From CAYFHQ01 sp964342805 (GTDB lineage: Bacteria > Bacillota > Clostridia > Peptostreptococcales > Acidaminobacteraceae): 64,000 nucleotides of DNA. Below, piece after piece: positions 16,174 through 23,724 of the stretch (positions are counted from its first letter, which is position 1; each line of letters starts with the position of its first letter). Both the position numbers and the translations under genes were made by a program. The stretch spans positions 1-64,000 of the forward strand of contig CAYFHQ010000001.1 in assembly GCA_964342805.1 (NCBI GenBank), read 5' to 3'. The notes under the pieces were generated by a model that saw nothing but the letters and a program-made list of their open reading frames with translations, made no database searches and had not been told where the DNA came from.

Positions 16174-17171
16174 GACAAGCCTTCTTTCTGGTCGAGGAGC
16201 ATGTCCAGCCAGGCTTCCAACCTAAGCTTGGTTCTAGCGTCCAGGGTATTGAGCCGGTCCCCCTCAATGTTAATAACAGGGACATTCAGCTGGTGCTTGA
16301 CCACAATATCTTCCACGGCCTTGTGGCAAAAGGCCTGGGTGTAATGGATCACCCCGTCGATTTGTCTGAGGTCAATTTGCTTTTGGATTTCAATCAATCG
16401 ACCTTCCAGGCTATAGGGGTAGGTAAAGTCCAGGTATTGGTTCTCTATGGTTTTGGCAAACTTGGCCCGGGGGAAGGCAAACTCCCGCTGGACTTCGTTG
16501 TACAAGATTTTGGCGTCCAGGGACTCCACATAGTCATAAAGGTCTCCGGTCATGGGAGGGACGCCCATATAGGCCAGACGGAGTTTCTTTTCATTGGCTG
16601 GCCGCTGCCGCACTTCTTCCAGGAGGTCCTGGATGGTAGAACGAAACTGGTCCACGTCCCCACCAAAATCGCTGGAAGACACCTGCCATAGGTGGTTCTC
16701 AAAGCCTGACACCTGGTGGGTCTTCCAGGTCCGCTCGTCCAGTTCAGCTACCATGTCTCGAATGTCCGCCACCTGGTTTCGAACCTTTTCCACCTGGTCA
16801 CGGGTCACCTCTAGTCTGTCCATAAGACCCGTCACCGCCTTTTCCATGGCATACTGGGTCTGGTCATGGGGAAAGCCAAAGGGGATAATCTCCCGGTTTT
16901 CCAGTGCCAAAACGTCAAGCAGGGCCTTGGTATTGGAGCAGTCTCCCTCAATCACACCCAGGATATAATCCGGTGCTTCCACCTGGCAGGCCCCGTAGAG
17001 GCCCTTGATCCAGGCACACAAGCTCTTGGGAAAGCCAGCTTGTTCAGCAGTATCAATCAAGTGTCCATAGGCTTCATGGACAACAAATGTATTGTTTAGA
17101 TCAACAGGTTTCAGCTTGGCTGCCAGGAGCACTTCAACCGGAACCGTTGTGGTTATGCCAATTGTCTTCAT
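16164..17171 (-). CDS. 2-hydroxyacyl-CoA dehydratase (HgdB)/double-cubane-type iron-sulfur protein
   Basis: First gene of the riboswitch operon, about 335 residues. It belongs to the HgdB-like superfamily that includes 2-hydroxyacyl-CoA dehydratase subunits and double-cubane cluster proteins. From the chosen ATG, cysteines at about 52, 62, 78 (in GVIEGDCSNTK) and 282 (in HYTQAFCHK) are at places where this family holds iron-sulfur clusters. Only one such subunit is encoded, whereas fermentative dehydratases have two, and no CoA-transferase or acyl-CoA gene is near. The preQ1-controlled linkage to queDEC suggests reduction of a queuosine intermediate; that is inference. The frame could begin 8 codons earlier at a GTG. 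Confidence 0.85.
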   Translation of the reverse strand: MKTIGITTTVPVEVLLAAKLKPVDLNNTFVVHEAYGHLIDTAEQAGFPKSLCAWIKGLYGACQVEAPDYILGVIEGDCSNTKALLDVLALENREIIPFGFPHDQTQYAMEKAVTGLMDRLEVTRDQVEKVRNQVADIRDMVAELDERTWKTHQVSGFENHLWQVSSSDFGGDVDQFRSTIQDLLEEVRQRPANEKKLRLAYMGVPPMTGDLYDYVESLDAKILYNEVQREFAFPRAKFAKTIENQYLDFTYPYSLEGRLIEIQKQIDLRQIDGVIHYTQAFCHKAVEDIVVKHQLNVPVINIEGDRLNTLDARTKLRLEAWLDMLLDQKEGLSCE

Positions 17172-17211
17172 TTCTTTCTCAACTCTCTCTTTCACCCATG
17201 GTCAAAAAACG

Positions 17212-17250
17212 TAAAAAGACGCCTAGCCTATGACTAGGACGTCTGAAAAT
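17212..17250 (-). terminator. Riboswitch-controlled attenuator terminator
   Basis: On the minus strand the hairpin AGACGTCCTAG...CTAGGCGTCT (17244 to 17217) ends in a T run, about 40 bases before the first gene of the que operon. Its 5' flank ATTTTCAGAC (17250-17241) is perfectly complementary over 10 bases to GTCTGAAAAT (17339-17330) in the riboswitch 3' part. Pairing of those two would break the terminator, so the terminator and this antiterminator are mutually exclusive. Confidence 0.85.
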
Positions 17251-17320
17251 ACACGACCATGACAAAAAAAGCTACACTTTGGGCGCACAAAAATAAGGCA
17301 CCGCGAAAGGCAGCATTTGG

Positions 17321-17375
17321 CCTAGTTTTATTTTCAGACAGGAGGTTTACGAACTGTCCTTGGTGACAAGTCACC
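17321..17375 (-). promoter_or_regulatory. preQ1-I riboswitch aptamer
   Basis: The minus strand shows the compact preQ1-I layout. Stem P1 is GACAG/CTGTC (17358-17354 with 17341-17337). The loop is TTCGTAAACCTC. An A-rich tail TGAAAATAAAACTAGG follows, whose terminal AGG can pair with CCT of the loop as pseudoknot P2. The GTAAACC loop and AAAAC-type tail resemble the Thermoanaerobacter aptamer. A GGTGAC/GTCACC hairpin (17375-17362) precedes it. Ligand binding would hold P1 and the tail and prevent the antiterminator, switching the operon off when preQ1 is plentiful. The gene set downstream (queD, queE, queC) fits the ligand. Confidence 0.8.
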
Positions 17376-17393
17376 GTATAAAATTTCCGATCT

Positions 17394-17422
17394 ATCATAC
17401 CACAGGTGGTCCCGGAGGGCAA
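17394..17422 (-). promoter_or_regulatory. Promoter of the riboswitch/que operon
   Basis: A -35 TTGCCC (17422-17417), a 17-base spacer and a -10 TATGAT (17399-17394) place the transcription start roughly 25 bases before the riboswitch stem, as expected for a leader of about 220 bases. Confidence 0.65.
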
Positions 17423-17439
17423 GTCATACAAAAAGAAAG

Positions 17440-17463
17440 CCCATGTCCCCTAGTGGGCATGGG
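17440..17463 (-). terminator. Terminator overlapping the end of the 113-residue gene
   Basis: CCCATG/CATGGG stem with an inner CCC/GGG extension, followed on the minus strand by CTTTCTTTTT. The stop codon of the upstream gene lies inside the hairpin. It insulates the que promoter from readthrough. Confidence 0.7.
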
Positions 17464-17791
17464 TCTTGAAATTGGCAAGAGCGATCTCTGTTAAAGTAAT
17501 AATGTCCTCGATGGAATCCCCCTCATAAATCCAATGGGAGTGGATCCCTTCCTTGTCATCACTGATATGTCGGATCATATGAGTGAGTTTGTGAATATCG
17601 GGAATTGGTACATCAAACACGACCTTCAACTGGTCCTCGTCGTCCACCAGCATGAGAATTCGCCCACCTTTTTCATGGAAAAACTCCACACCTTCATCTT
17701 TATCGCTTTGGACAAACTCTGTACCGAGAATCCGCTGAATGATCTTCACAAAGTTCTCACCATTATGATGGAAGTCATAATGCCTGGGCAC
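17450..17791 (-). CDS. Hypothetical protein, 113 residues
   Basis: I do not recognise this protein. It is acidic and His-rich (for example HYDFHHNGENF, IHSHW), soluble, with no Cys and no membrane segment. The compact alternation of beta-like strands (GRILMLVDDEDQLKVVFDV) and helices suggests a small alpha/beta fold. The start is the GTG 8 bases after AGGAGG, three codons inside the longest frame. It lies 65 bases after the GH114-like gene on the same strand and is closed by its own terminator. Confidence 0.7.
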   Translation of the reverse strand: MPRHYDFHHNGENFVKIIQRILGTEFVQSDKDEGVEFFHEKGGRILMLVDDEDQLKVVFDVPIPDIHKLTHMIRHISDDKEGIHSHWIYEGDSIEDIITLTEIALANFKTHAH

Positions 17792-17856
17792 AAGCCTCAC
17801 CTCCTGTTTATTCCTATTCTATATATACCTCCAAACAAAGGTGGTCACGCTATTAT

Positions 17857-18699
17857 TTACGGTTGGTCCACCCAACGGTTGTGGCTGGTTCCATCAGGGT
17901 GAACCAGGAGTCCCCAACCCCTTTTCCGGGTAAATTCTCTAGTGGCCTCCGACTCCTCATAGGAAATGGTTAGAACCGCATGACTTCGCCACCGACTACT
18001 GACCTCTAGGTCCCAAACCCTTTTATCAAAGATGCGCTTTTCCCCAGCTTGGTCTTCAGGCAGGAAGAAGTTCTCCCAGACAAAGGCGTCGATGGCAAAG
18101 CGGTCAATGGATGCCAGAACATCAAATCCCCTGTTTTGAATAATCAGGCCCTCAGGCATGAGTCTGCGAATATCTCCTAGGAAGTCACTGTAGGCTGTGA
18201 CAATTTCCGTGTAGACCTGGGGATCTTTAATCAGATCACTGGTCTCCACGGTGTCCAAAAAGACGCCCTCCATGCCCTTGTTGAGAATCTCCACTTGGAG
18301 TTTTTCCAACAGAATTCCCTGATAAAGTGGGTGGGTTAAGTCACCTACGGGATTGGTCCCATTTCGTAAGGGCTTTGATCCCTCCATGAGCCAGTAGGGC
18401 TGGGTCACCTCCATGTGGTCCTCGTCCCAGCTGCCCACTTCCATGACACTCAGATAGCCAACCACCTTCACTCCAGCTTTTTTTAGCTCTTGGACCTGGT
18501 CCTGGCTGATCTGCTTGGGTTCTACCACCAAGAGGTCAAAGGCCTTCATTTTGTCCAGAATTTTGTCTGTAATCTCACCATAATAAATCCGGTAATGGCC
18601 CAGGTGGTCAGCGGTGACCCTGGCTGTGGTCCACCAGAACCAGGCCCCCGCAAGGAGGACAAACACAAGGACTAAACTGGTTACAATCATCCATTTCAT
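17857..18699 (-). CDS. Membrane-anchored GH114-like (endo-alpha-1,4-polygalactosaminidase type) TIM-barrel protein
   Basis: 280 residues with an N-terminal signal anchor (hydrophobic residues about 4-24, then WWTTARV). The rest matches the GH114/TM1410 family of TIM-barrel glycosidases: YYGEITDKILDKMKAFDLLVVEP, then VVGYLSVMEVG, GVFLDTVETSDL, EGLIIQNRGFDVL and AFVWENFF, each at a strand end of the barrel. Family members hydrolyse galactosamine-rich exopolysaccharides, so an extracellular role in polysaccharide or biofilm turnover is plausible. The acidic residues Asp in FLDTVE and Glu in VWENFF are the likely catalytic candidates. An AAGGGG ribosome site supports the start. Confidence 0.8.
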   Translation of the reverse strand: MKWMIVTSLVLVFVLLAGAWFWWTTARVTADHLGHYRIYYGEITDKILDKMKAFDLLVVEPKQISQDQVQELKKAGVKVVGYLSVMEVGSWDEDHMEVTQPYWLMEGSKPLRNGTNPVGDLTHPLYQGILLEKLQVEILNKGMEGVFLDTVETSDLIKDPQVYTEIVTAYSDFLGDIRRLMPEGLIIQNRGFDVLASIDRFAIDAFVWENFFLPEDQAGEKRIFDKRVWDLEVSSRWRSHAVLTISYEESEATREFTRKRGWGLLVHPDGTSHNRWVDQP

Positions 18700-18734
18700 G
18701 TATTTCCCCTTCCTCTAACCACTAGGACTCTTCC

Positions 18735-20843
18735 TTACTTGATTGTAAACTTGCCCATGGCTTCTTTCATCTCCAGAGCCAGTTCATTTAGGGCTTCACT
18801 GGAAGAGGTGATCTCTTCCATGGAGGCAAATTGCTCCTCAGAAGCTGCCGCAACACTGGAGGGATTGTCTGAAGACGTAATGGCAATCTGGTTCATTTGA
18901 TCCATGGAGTCATTGACCTGGTCAGAGTTCTGCTTCATGGTCTCAGCAATATCATTCACTTCCCTAATGAGGCTGACAATCCGGTTATTGGACTCTAAAA
19001 TACTGGCAAAGGTTTGGCCTGACATTTCCACATTGGCCACTCCGGTGGTCACCTGGTCCGTAACTGTCGTCATGTCCCCAATGGACTTGTCTGTGTCGTC
19101 TTGAATATTCTTTATGAGGGTGATGATCTGGTCAGCTGAATCCCTTGTCTCTTCTGCCAGCTTGCGGACTTCGTCTGCAACCACAGCAAAACCCTTGCCA
19201 TGTTCTCCCGCTCTAGCAGCCTCAATGGCTGCATTCAAGGCCAGGAGGTTGGTTTGGTCAGAGATGTCTGTAATCACACTGACAATATCGCCAATTTCCT
19301 TGGAACGCTTGCCTAGCAGTTTCATGTTCTGGGCAGTCTGTTCCACGGAATCACTGATCTGGTTCATTTGGGACACCAGGTCACCAATGGCTGTACTACC
19401 ATCGAGTGACTCTTTAGCTGCTTCAATGGAGGCCTCTCTTACCTCCCTGGACGAGTCAGCAATCTTTCCGATTCCCTCAGTAATGTCCCTGACATCGCTG
19501 GTGGTTTCCTCCACCCGTTTCAGCTGGACCCCTGCTCCCCGGGCGACCTCCTGAATGGAGTCGGCAATCTGACTGGTTGCGTTGGAAGACTCAACTGTGG
19601 TGGCACGCAACTGCTCAGAGTAGGACGCCACTTGATTGGACATATCAATATTGCCCTCAATCAAGCCTCTAAAGGCCTCCACCATGGCATTAAAGGCGAT
19701 TTCAATGTCTTTGATTTCATCCCGAGTGTCTAGGGATATCTGTACTGACAAGTCTCCCTTGGAACTCTTGGCCATGGTTTTTTTCACTTTGGAGATGTTT
19801 TCTACAACACCAAAGTAGAAGGCAATAAACAAGTAGAGAATGACCAAAACTGTAATCGTGGTCACTGTCACGATTGTTGTCCTGCGCATCTGCAAGGCCT
19901 CTAACCGTTCCTCATACTTTTGGTCCAAGACCATGGCACTGTCATTAATCAAAACGTAAATATCGTTAATGGCATTGGTGGCCTCCGTGAAAAAGAGACC
20001 TGAGTCTACAGTAATATTGTCTGTTTCCAAGAGTTCTGAATGTACATCTGTTAAGAACTTGCTGGAGGTCCTAGCTGACGTTTCTGCATCGTCTCCCAAA
20101 TGGGCTTCGATTGTTGGGTCAGCAAAAACCACCTCCATTTTCTTGTTGACCAAGGTCAAACTTTCATTCATTGAGGTGGTGAGGAAGCGCAGTCGGAAGT
20201 CCTCAGCGTCAGTCAAAACTTGTCGCTGGGCTATCCCTGTACCCACTGCCCTGGCCTGGCCCATGTACTCAGTGGTTTGTTGAAGGTCAATGAGTACAGC
20301 TGAAGCCAAGAAGTTGGTGGTGATTTCAGGGTCCAGTAGGATGTTGGCCCCACCCGCCAGGTTACGGTTGAGGTCAATGGCCTCACCGATCAGGGCTGTG
20401 TTCATTCGCACAGCTTCTTGTGGTGTTAGGGTAAACCCGTCTCTTTCAAGCACCCGCCAAGACTCCTTAACACCCTGCCACTGGCCTTCAATTCCTAGGC
20501 TGGCACCGTAGGTCTCATCCATGCGGTCAATGTCCTTGATGTCATTTTCGATTTCAATCCGTTTGGCATCTATATCATCCCTCAGAGCCTCATTCCCACT
20601 TAAGTAGCCCGAGATCAAGCCCCGGTGCTGTTGCTCGTGCTGGATAAAGTTTCTGAGGTACTGGCCATAAGCCATGCCCACCCGCTCTGTTTCGATGAAA
20701 TCTATTTCAGCATTCAAGGTTCCAAAATAGAAGGTAAGAATGACAGTGACTGGTATGACAAAGAGTAGAAAGATCAGGATAAATTTCATTACATACTTGA
20801 GGTTATTCATCAAACGTATTGCGGGATTCAGTATAAATCTCAT
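18735..20843 (-). CDS. Methyl-accepting chemotaxis protein with helical extracellular sensor
   Basis: Transmembrane chemoreceptor of 702 residues. A first membrane helix at about 18-40 and a second at about 310-335 bound an all-helical extracellular domain. That domain begins with a QHEQQHRGLISGYLSG stretch resembling the nitrate/nitrite-sensing (NIT) pattern of Gln-Arg-Gly. A HAMP linker follows, then a long signalling coiled coil whose hairpin tip contains the SDQTNLLALNAAIEAARAGE-type motif. It should couple to CheA/CheW and control swimming. The ligand is unproven. A strong AAAGGAGG site supports the start. Confidence 0.92.
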   Translation of the reverse strand: MRFILNPAIRLMNNLKYVMKFILIFLLFVIPVTVILTFYFGTLNAEIDFIETERVGMAYGQYLRNFIQHEQQHRGLISGYLSGNEALRDDIDAKRIEIENDIKDIDRMDETYGASLGIEGQWQGVKESWRVLERDGFTLTPQEAVRMNTALIGEAIDLNRNLAGGANILLDPEITTNFLASAVLIDLQQTTEYMGQARAVGTGIAQRQVLTDAEDFRLRFLTTSMNESLTLVNKKMEVVFADPTIEAHLGDDAETSARTSSKFLTDVHSELLETDNITVDSGLFFTEATNAINDIYVLINDSAMVLDQKYEERLEALQMRRTTIVTVTTITVLVILYLFIAFYFGVVENISKVKKTMAKSSKGDLSVQISLDTRDEIKDIEIAFNAMVEAFRGLIEGNIDMSNQVASYSEQLRATTVESSNATSQIADSIQEVARGAGVQLKRVEETTSDVRDITEGIGKIADSSREVREASIEAAKESLDGSTAIGDLVSQMNQISDSVEQTAQNMKLLGKRSKEIGDIVSVITDISDQTNLLALNAAIEAARAGEHGKGFAVVADEVRKLAEETRDSADQIITLIKNIQDDTDKSIGDMTTVTDQVTTGVANVEMSGQTFASILESNNRIVSLIREVNDIAETMKQNSDQVNDSMDQMNQIAITSSDNPSSVAAASEEQFASMEEITSSSEALNELALEMKEAMGKFTIK

Positions 20844-20876
20844 GCATTTCCTCCTTTATACCTTAAGCCCAATCAG

Positions 20877-20905
20877 AAAAAAAAACTGACCCTAGCAGTT
20901 TTTTT
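20877..20905 (-). terminator. Possible terminator or hairpin upstream of the chemoreceptor gene
   Basis: AAAAACTG/CAGTTTTT stem with an 8-base loop; the minus strand continues as a T run. It lies between two chemoreceptor genes on the same strand, so it may end readthrough from the upstream one. The rest of 20844-21139 holds no gene I can support. Confidence 0.55.
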
Positions 20906-21045
20906 AGTCCGCTACACATGTTCTTACTGTATAAATAGTTATACCCCGTAATTGAATTTTTAAGATCAAACTCTGCATCTTGCCAATTGCTTTTAGAGTC
21001 GGGTGGGTTTTGCCTCTCCTTACCCAAGCTCCAAGAAGTGCATAA

Positions 21046-21075
21046 CAAGACCCCCAATCGAAACTGGAGGTCTTG
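21046..21075 (-). terminator. Hairpin after the broken Cache chemoreceptor
   Basis: CAAGACC/GGTCTTG stem with an inner CC/GG extension and a 16-base loop, 65 bases after the upstream stop codon. No strong T run follows, so it may be a weak terminator or an mRNA 3' end stabiliser. Confidence 0.4.
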
Positions 21076-21139
21076 CTAAACGCATTGTTGCCCTTGTTCT
21101 GACAGTTATCCAAGTGGTCTCTTAACCTATGCTCACATA

Positions 21140-23236
21140 CTAATCCACATGAAACTTACTAATCTGCTTTTCAATATTAGTAGCCACTTGTCCAAGGACC
21201 TTTGCCATCTCTTCAATTGACATGATCGTCGCACTTTGTTGTTCAACGGATGCTGAGACCTCCTCTGCTGAAGCTGCATTTTGCTCCGTTACGTTTGAAA
21301 TGTTACTTAACGACTCGATCACAACACTCTTATAGGTCTGTACCTGCTCAATGTTGCGGTTCAAGGCTTCAATTTGACCAATGATGGGCTCAATGCTGTC
21401 CACAGTATGGTGGAAGGCCTTAGACACATTATTGGACACTTCTGCGTTGCTATTAATGATTCCTTTCACCTGGTCCATCTGCGTATTGGTGTTATCGATA
21501 TCCGAAAGGATTTCTGACATGGACTCATTAATCCGATTGGTCAGAATGGAAGTTTCCTCAGCTAATTTTCGGACTTCATCAGCAACAACTGCAAACCCTC
21601 GTCCCGCTTCTCCTGCTCGGGCTGCTTCAATAGCAGCATTCAAAGCCAGTAGATTGGTCTGTTCTGCAATCTGATCGATCATACCCAATATCTCACCTAT
21701 GGCACCCGATTTCTTTTTTAATGAATCGATCTGACCGGCCACCTGACCTATGGTTTCATTGGTCTTGTCCATATTGCTATTTAACTCACTCAGGGCACTG
21801 GATGTTTGTGAATTGACTTCCTTCACACTCTCTGTGTTCTCCATCATGACATAGGTATTATCTACTACCGCTGAAATTCGCTGGTCTAAGTGGTCCAACT
21901 TTTCCATGCTCTTATTGGTGTCTTGGTTCTGGTTATTGGCACCTTCCGCAAGTTCACCTACTGCTCGACTCACCTGTTCCAAGGACTGGCCAGTTTCAAC
22001 TGTAGCTGTATGAAGGTTTTCGGAGTCTTGGTTGAGTTCAGTTACTTGTACCTTCAGGTCGAGAACAAACTGCTTTAAAGTTTGCCGCATGGTGTCTAGT
22101 TCCTTGGCCATATAGCCAGTCTCATCCTTGTATTTTTTCCAACGATCATCCTTGGATTGGTCTCTAAGGTCGAGATGTGAAATCCGCTTCAAAGTGTCCG
22201 TAACGCCTACAAATGGTTTTGATATTTGACGACCAATGGCAATGGAAACAATGATGGCCGCTACCACCAGTACCAAGCCGATGATCAAGAAAGTTGACCG
22301 TAGGCCATTTAGCTCTGCAAAAATTTCATCGGTTGGAGGCGCAACGCTCAAAATTCAACCATTGGATATCATTGAGTAGCCGAGGATTTTATCAGCCCCT
22401 TGGAAGGTATAGTAGATGTAACTGTTTGGATCAGTGTCCATTTGGTCTGCCATAAAGGTGTATTGGCCGTCATTAATCGTCCGCAGATTGTCCTCTACAG
22501 TCAAGGTCGGATGGACCAAATAGTTGTATGACTTATCGAACATAAAGGCATAACCAGAGTCGTATACCTCAATCTCATTTACTATATTGGTAAAGACGTC
22601 GAAAGTAAGGTCTACCCCTGCAACACCAATAAACTTCCCACCCTTCATAATTGGCGTGGAAAAAGTAATCAGGTCTGCACCAATGAATTCGTCCGTGTAA
22701 GGATCAGACCAAACACCTCGCCCCATGTCTTTGGGGCCATGGTACCAGGCCAAAGCAGGGTCCGATGCATCCGCAACATAATCATTTGGAAGCTTATCCT
22801 CTAAAACCACGTAGTTGCCATCATCCCCTAGGACAATAACAGACTGGTAGAGGACTGTTGAACTATACTCAGGAGCTAAAACCACATAGGCGTCAATGTT
22901 GTGGTCAAGCATTTCTGCATACCGGATAACAGACCCATCCATAACACTGAAGTATTCTTCTACGTATTGGTCCTCTTCTCCATTATTCAAACTCAGTTTT
23001 CCCATGTCCACGGTAGTGGCCACATGGGCCGCCATGGATTCAGTTATACTCTCAATCTTCACAACGATCTTTTCAATTTCGTCAGACGAATTACGAGCTT
23101 GTCGTGTCAGTTTTTCCTCCACCTCAAGGGTCAGTGCGTCTCTAGAAACTGTTAGGGCAATGTAACTCAAGGATGATACAAGTACAACAGAAACCAGCAA
23201 CATTGCAATCATAATCTTAGAACTAATGGTTCTCAT
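21140..23236 (-). pseudogene. Cache-type methyl-accepting chemotaxis protein interrupted by an in-frame TGA
   Basis: Two open frames in the same phase, separated only by TGA at 22357-22355 and one Ile codon, together encode a complete chemoreceptor of about 700 residues. It has a membrane helix at the N-terminus, a double-Cache extracellular sensor, a second membrane helix, a HAMP domain and a signalling tip with AEQTNLLALNAAIEAARAGE. The stop falls at the end of the Cache domain, between SNG and ILSVAPPTDEIF, where this family usually has a Trp (pattern G-W-x-L). TGG to TGA is therefore the simplest explanation. The start is the ATG after AGGAGG. It may be a true nonsense mutation, readthrough, or a sequence error. 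Confidence 0.85.
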
Positions 23237-23315
23237 ATTCCCCTCCTTCACAATCATGCCTTATTCTTATCCACTCAATTAGAGCTTATGTAAATTACAT
23301 AACTCTTTCTGACAG

Positions 23316-23354
23316 AAAAAGGCTGTCCAAGGGTGATCCCTTTGACAGCCTTTT
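23316..23354 (-). terminator. Terminator after the TM1266-like gene
   Basis: AAAAGGCTGTC/GACAGCCTTTT stem with a 16-base loop and a T run on the minus strand, between the small regulator gene and the broken chemoreceptor. Confidence 0.85.
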
Positions 23355-23437
23355 AGTCTACCTATTTTGATTTCAAACGAAGCTCATTGGGTGATACTCA
23401 TTAGGATAAACTCTTATGGTTTCATTGTGGTTATGCC

Positions 23438-23686
23438 TTAAAACTCCATATCACGAACTTTAATGTCCTCTAGGGCAGCAAGTTCATCCTTTAAGGCCTT
23501 AATCTCTTCTTCTTTGCCTTGGACAAACTCTAGGATAATCAAGCCTTTAGAACTGCACATGTTACCCGCTTCGTGGAGGCCAAGTCTCGTTTTAATGGCA
23601 CAACCATGTTTGGTCAATAGCTCCTGAACCTTGGCTGCTTCTGCTTCTCGGTCTCCAACCTGAATGCCCATAATTACTCGTTTCAT
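23438..23686 (-). CDS. Small ACT-like protein, TM1266/iron-hydrogenase-regulator-like
   Basis: 82 residues. The layout MKRVIMGIQVGDRE, IKTRLGLHEAG, GLIILEFVQGKEEEIKALKDEL and a final IKVRDMEF resembles the small ferredoxin-like (ACT-fold) proteins of the TM1266 family, some of which are annotated as putative regulators of the iron-only hydrogenase system. Two cysteines (in HGCAIK and NMCSSK) are present. No hydrogenase gene is in the window. It lies 38 bases after the GGDEF gene and may share its transcript. The family assignment rests on pattern only. Confidence 0.6.
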   Translation of the reverse strand: MKRVIMGIQVGDREAEAAKVQELLTKHGCAIKTRLGLHEAGNMCSSKGLIILEFVQGKEEEIKALKDELAALEDIKVRDMEF

Positions 23687-23724
23687 TTTTCCCCCTTGTA
23701 CACTTGTTTAGCCTACTCTACTAC

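Noticed and set aside
15403..17171. Reading the HgdB/HgdC-like pair as an amino-acid-fermentation dehydratase
   Set aside because: Only one HgdB-like subunit, no CoA-transferase or acyl-CoA dehydrogenase, and control by a preQ1 riboswitch with queDEC.
20863..21113. Short minus-strand frames between two chemoreceptors
   Set aside because: No ribosome sites; the region carries two hairpins and is better read as non-coding.
22355..22357. Selenocysteine or a changed genetic code at the chemoreceptor TGA
   Set aside because: The family position is Trp, not Cys, no selenocysteine insertion hairpin was seen just after the codon, and TGA is a normal stop in nearby genes such as zwf.
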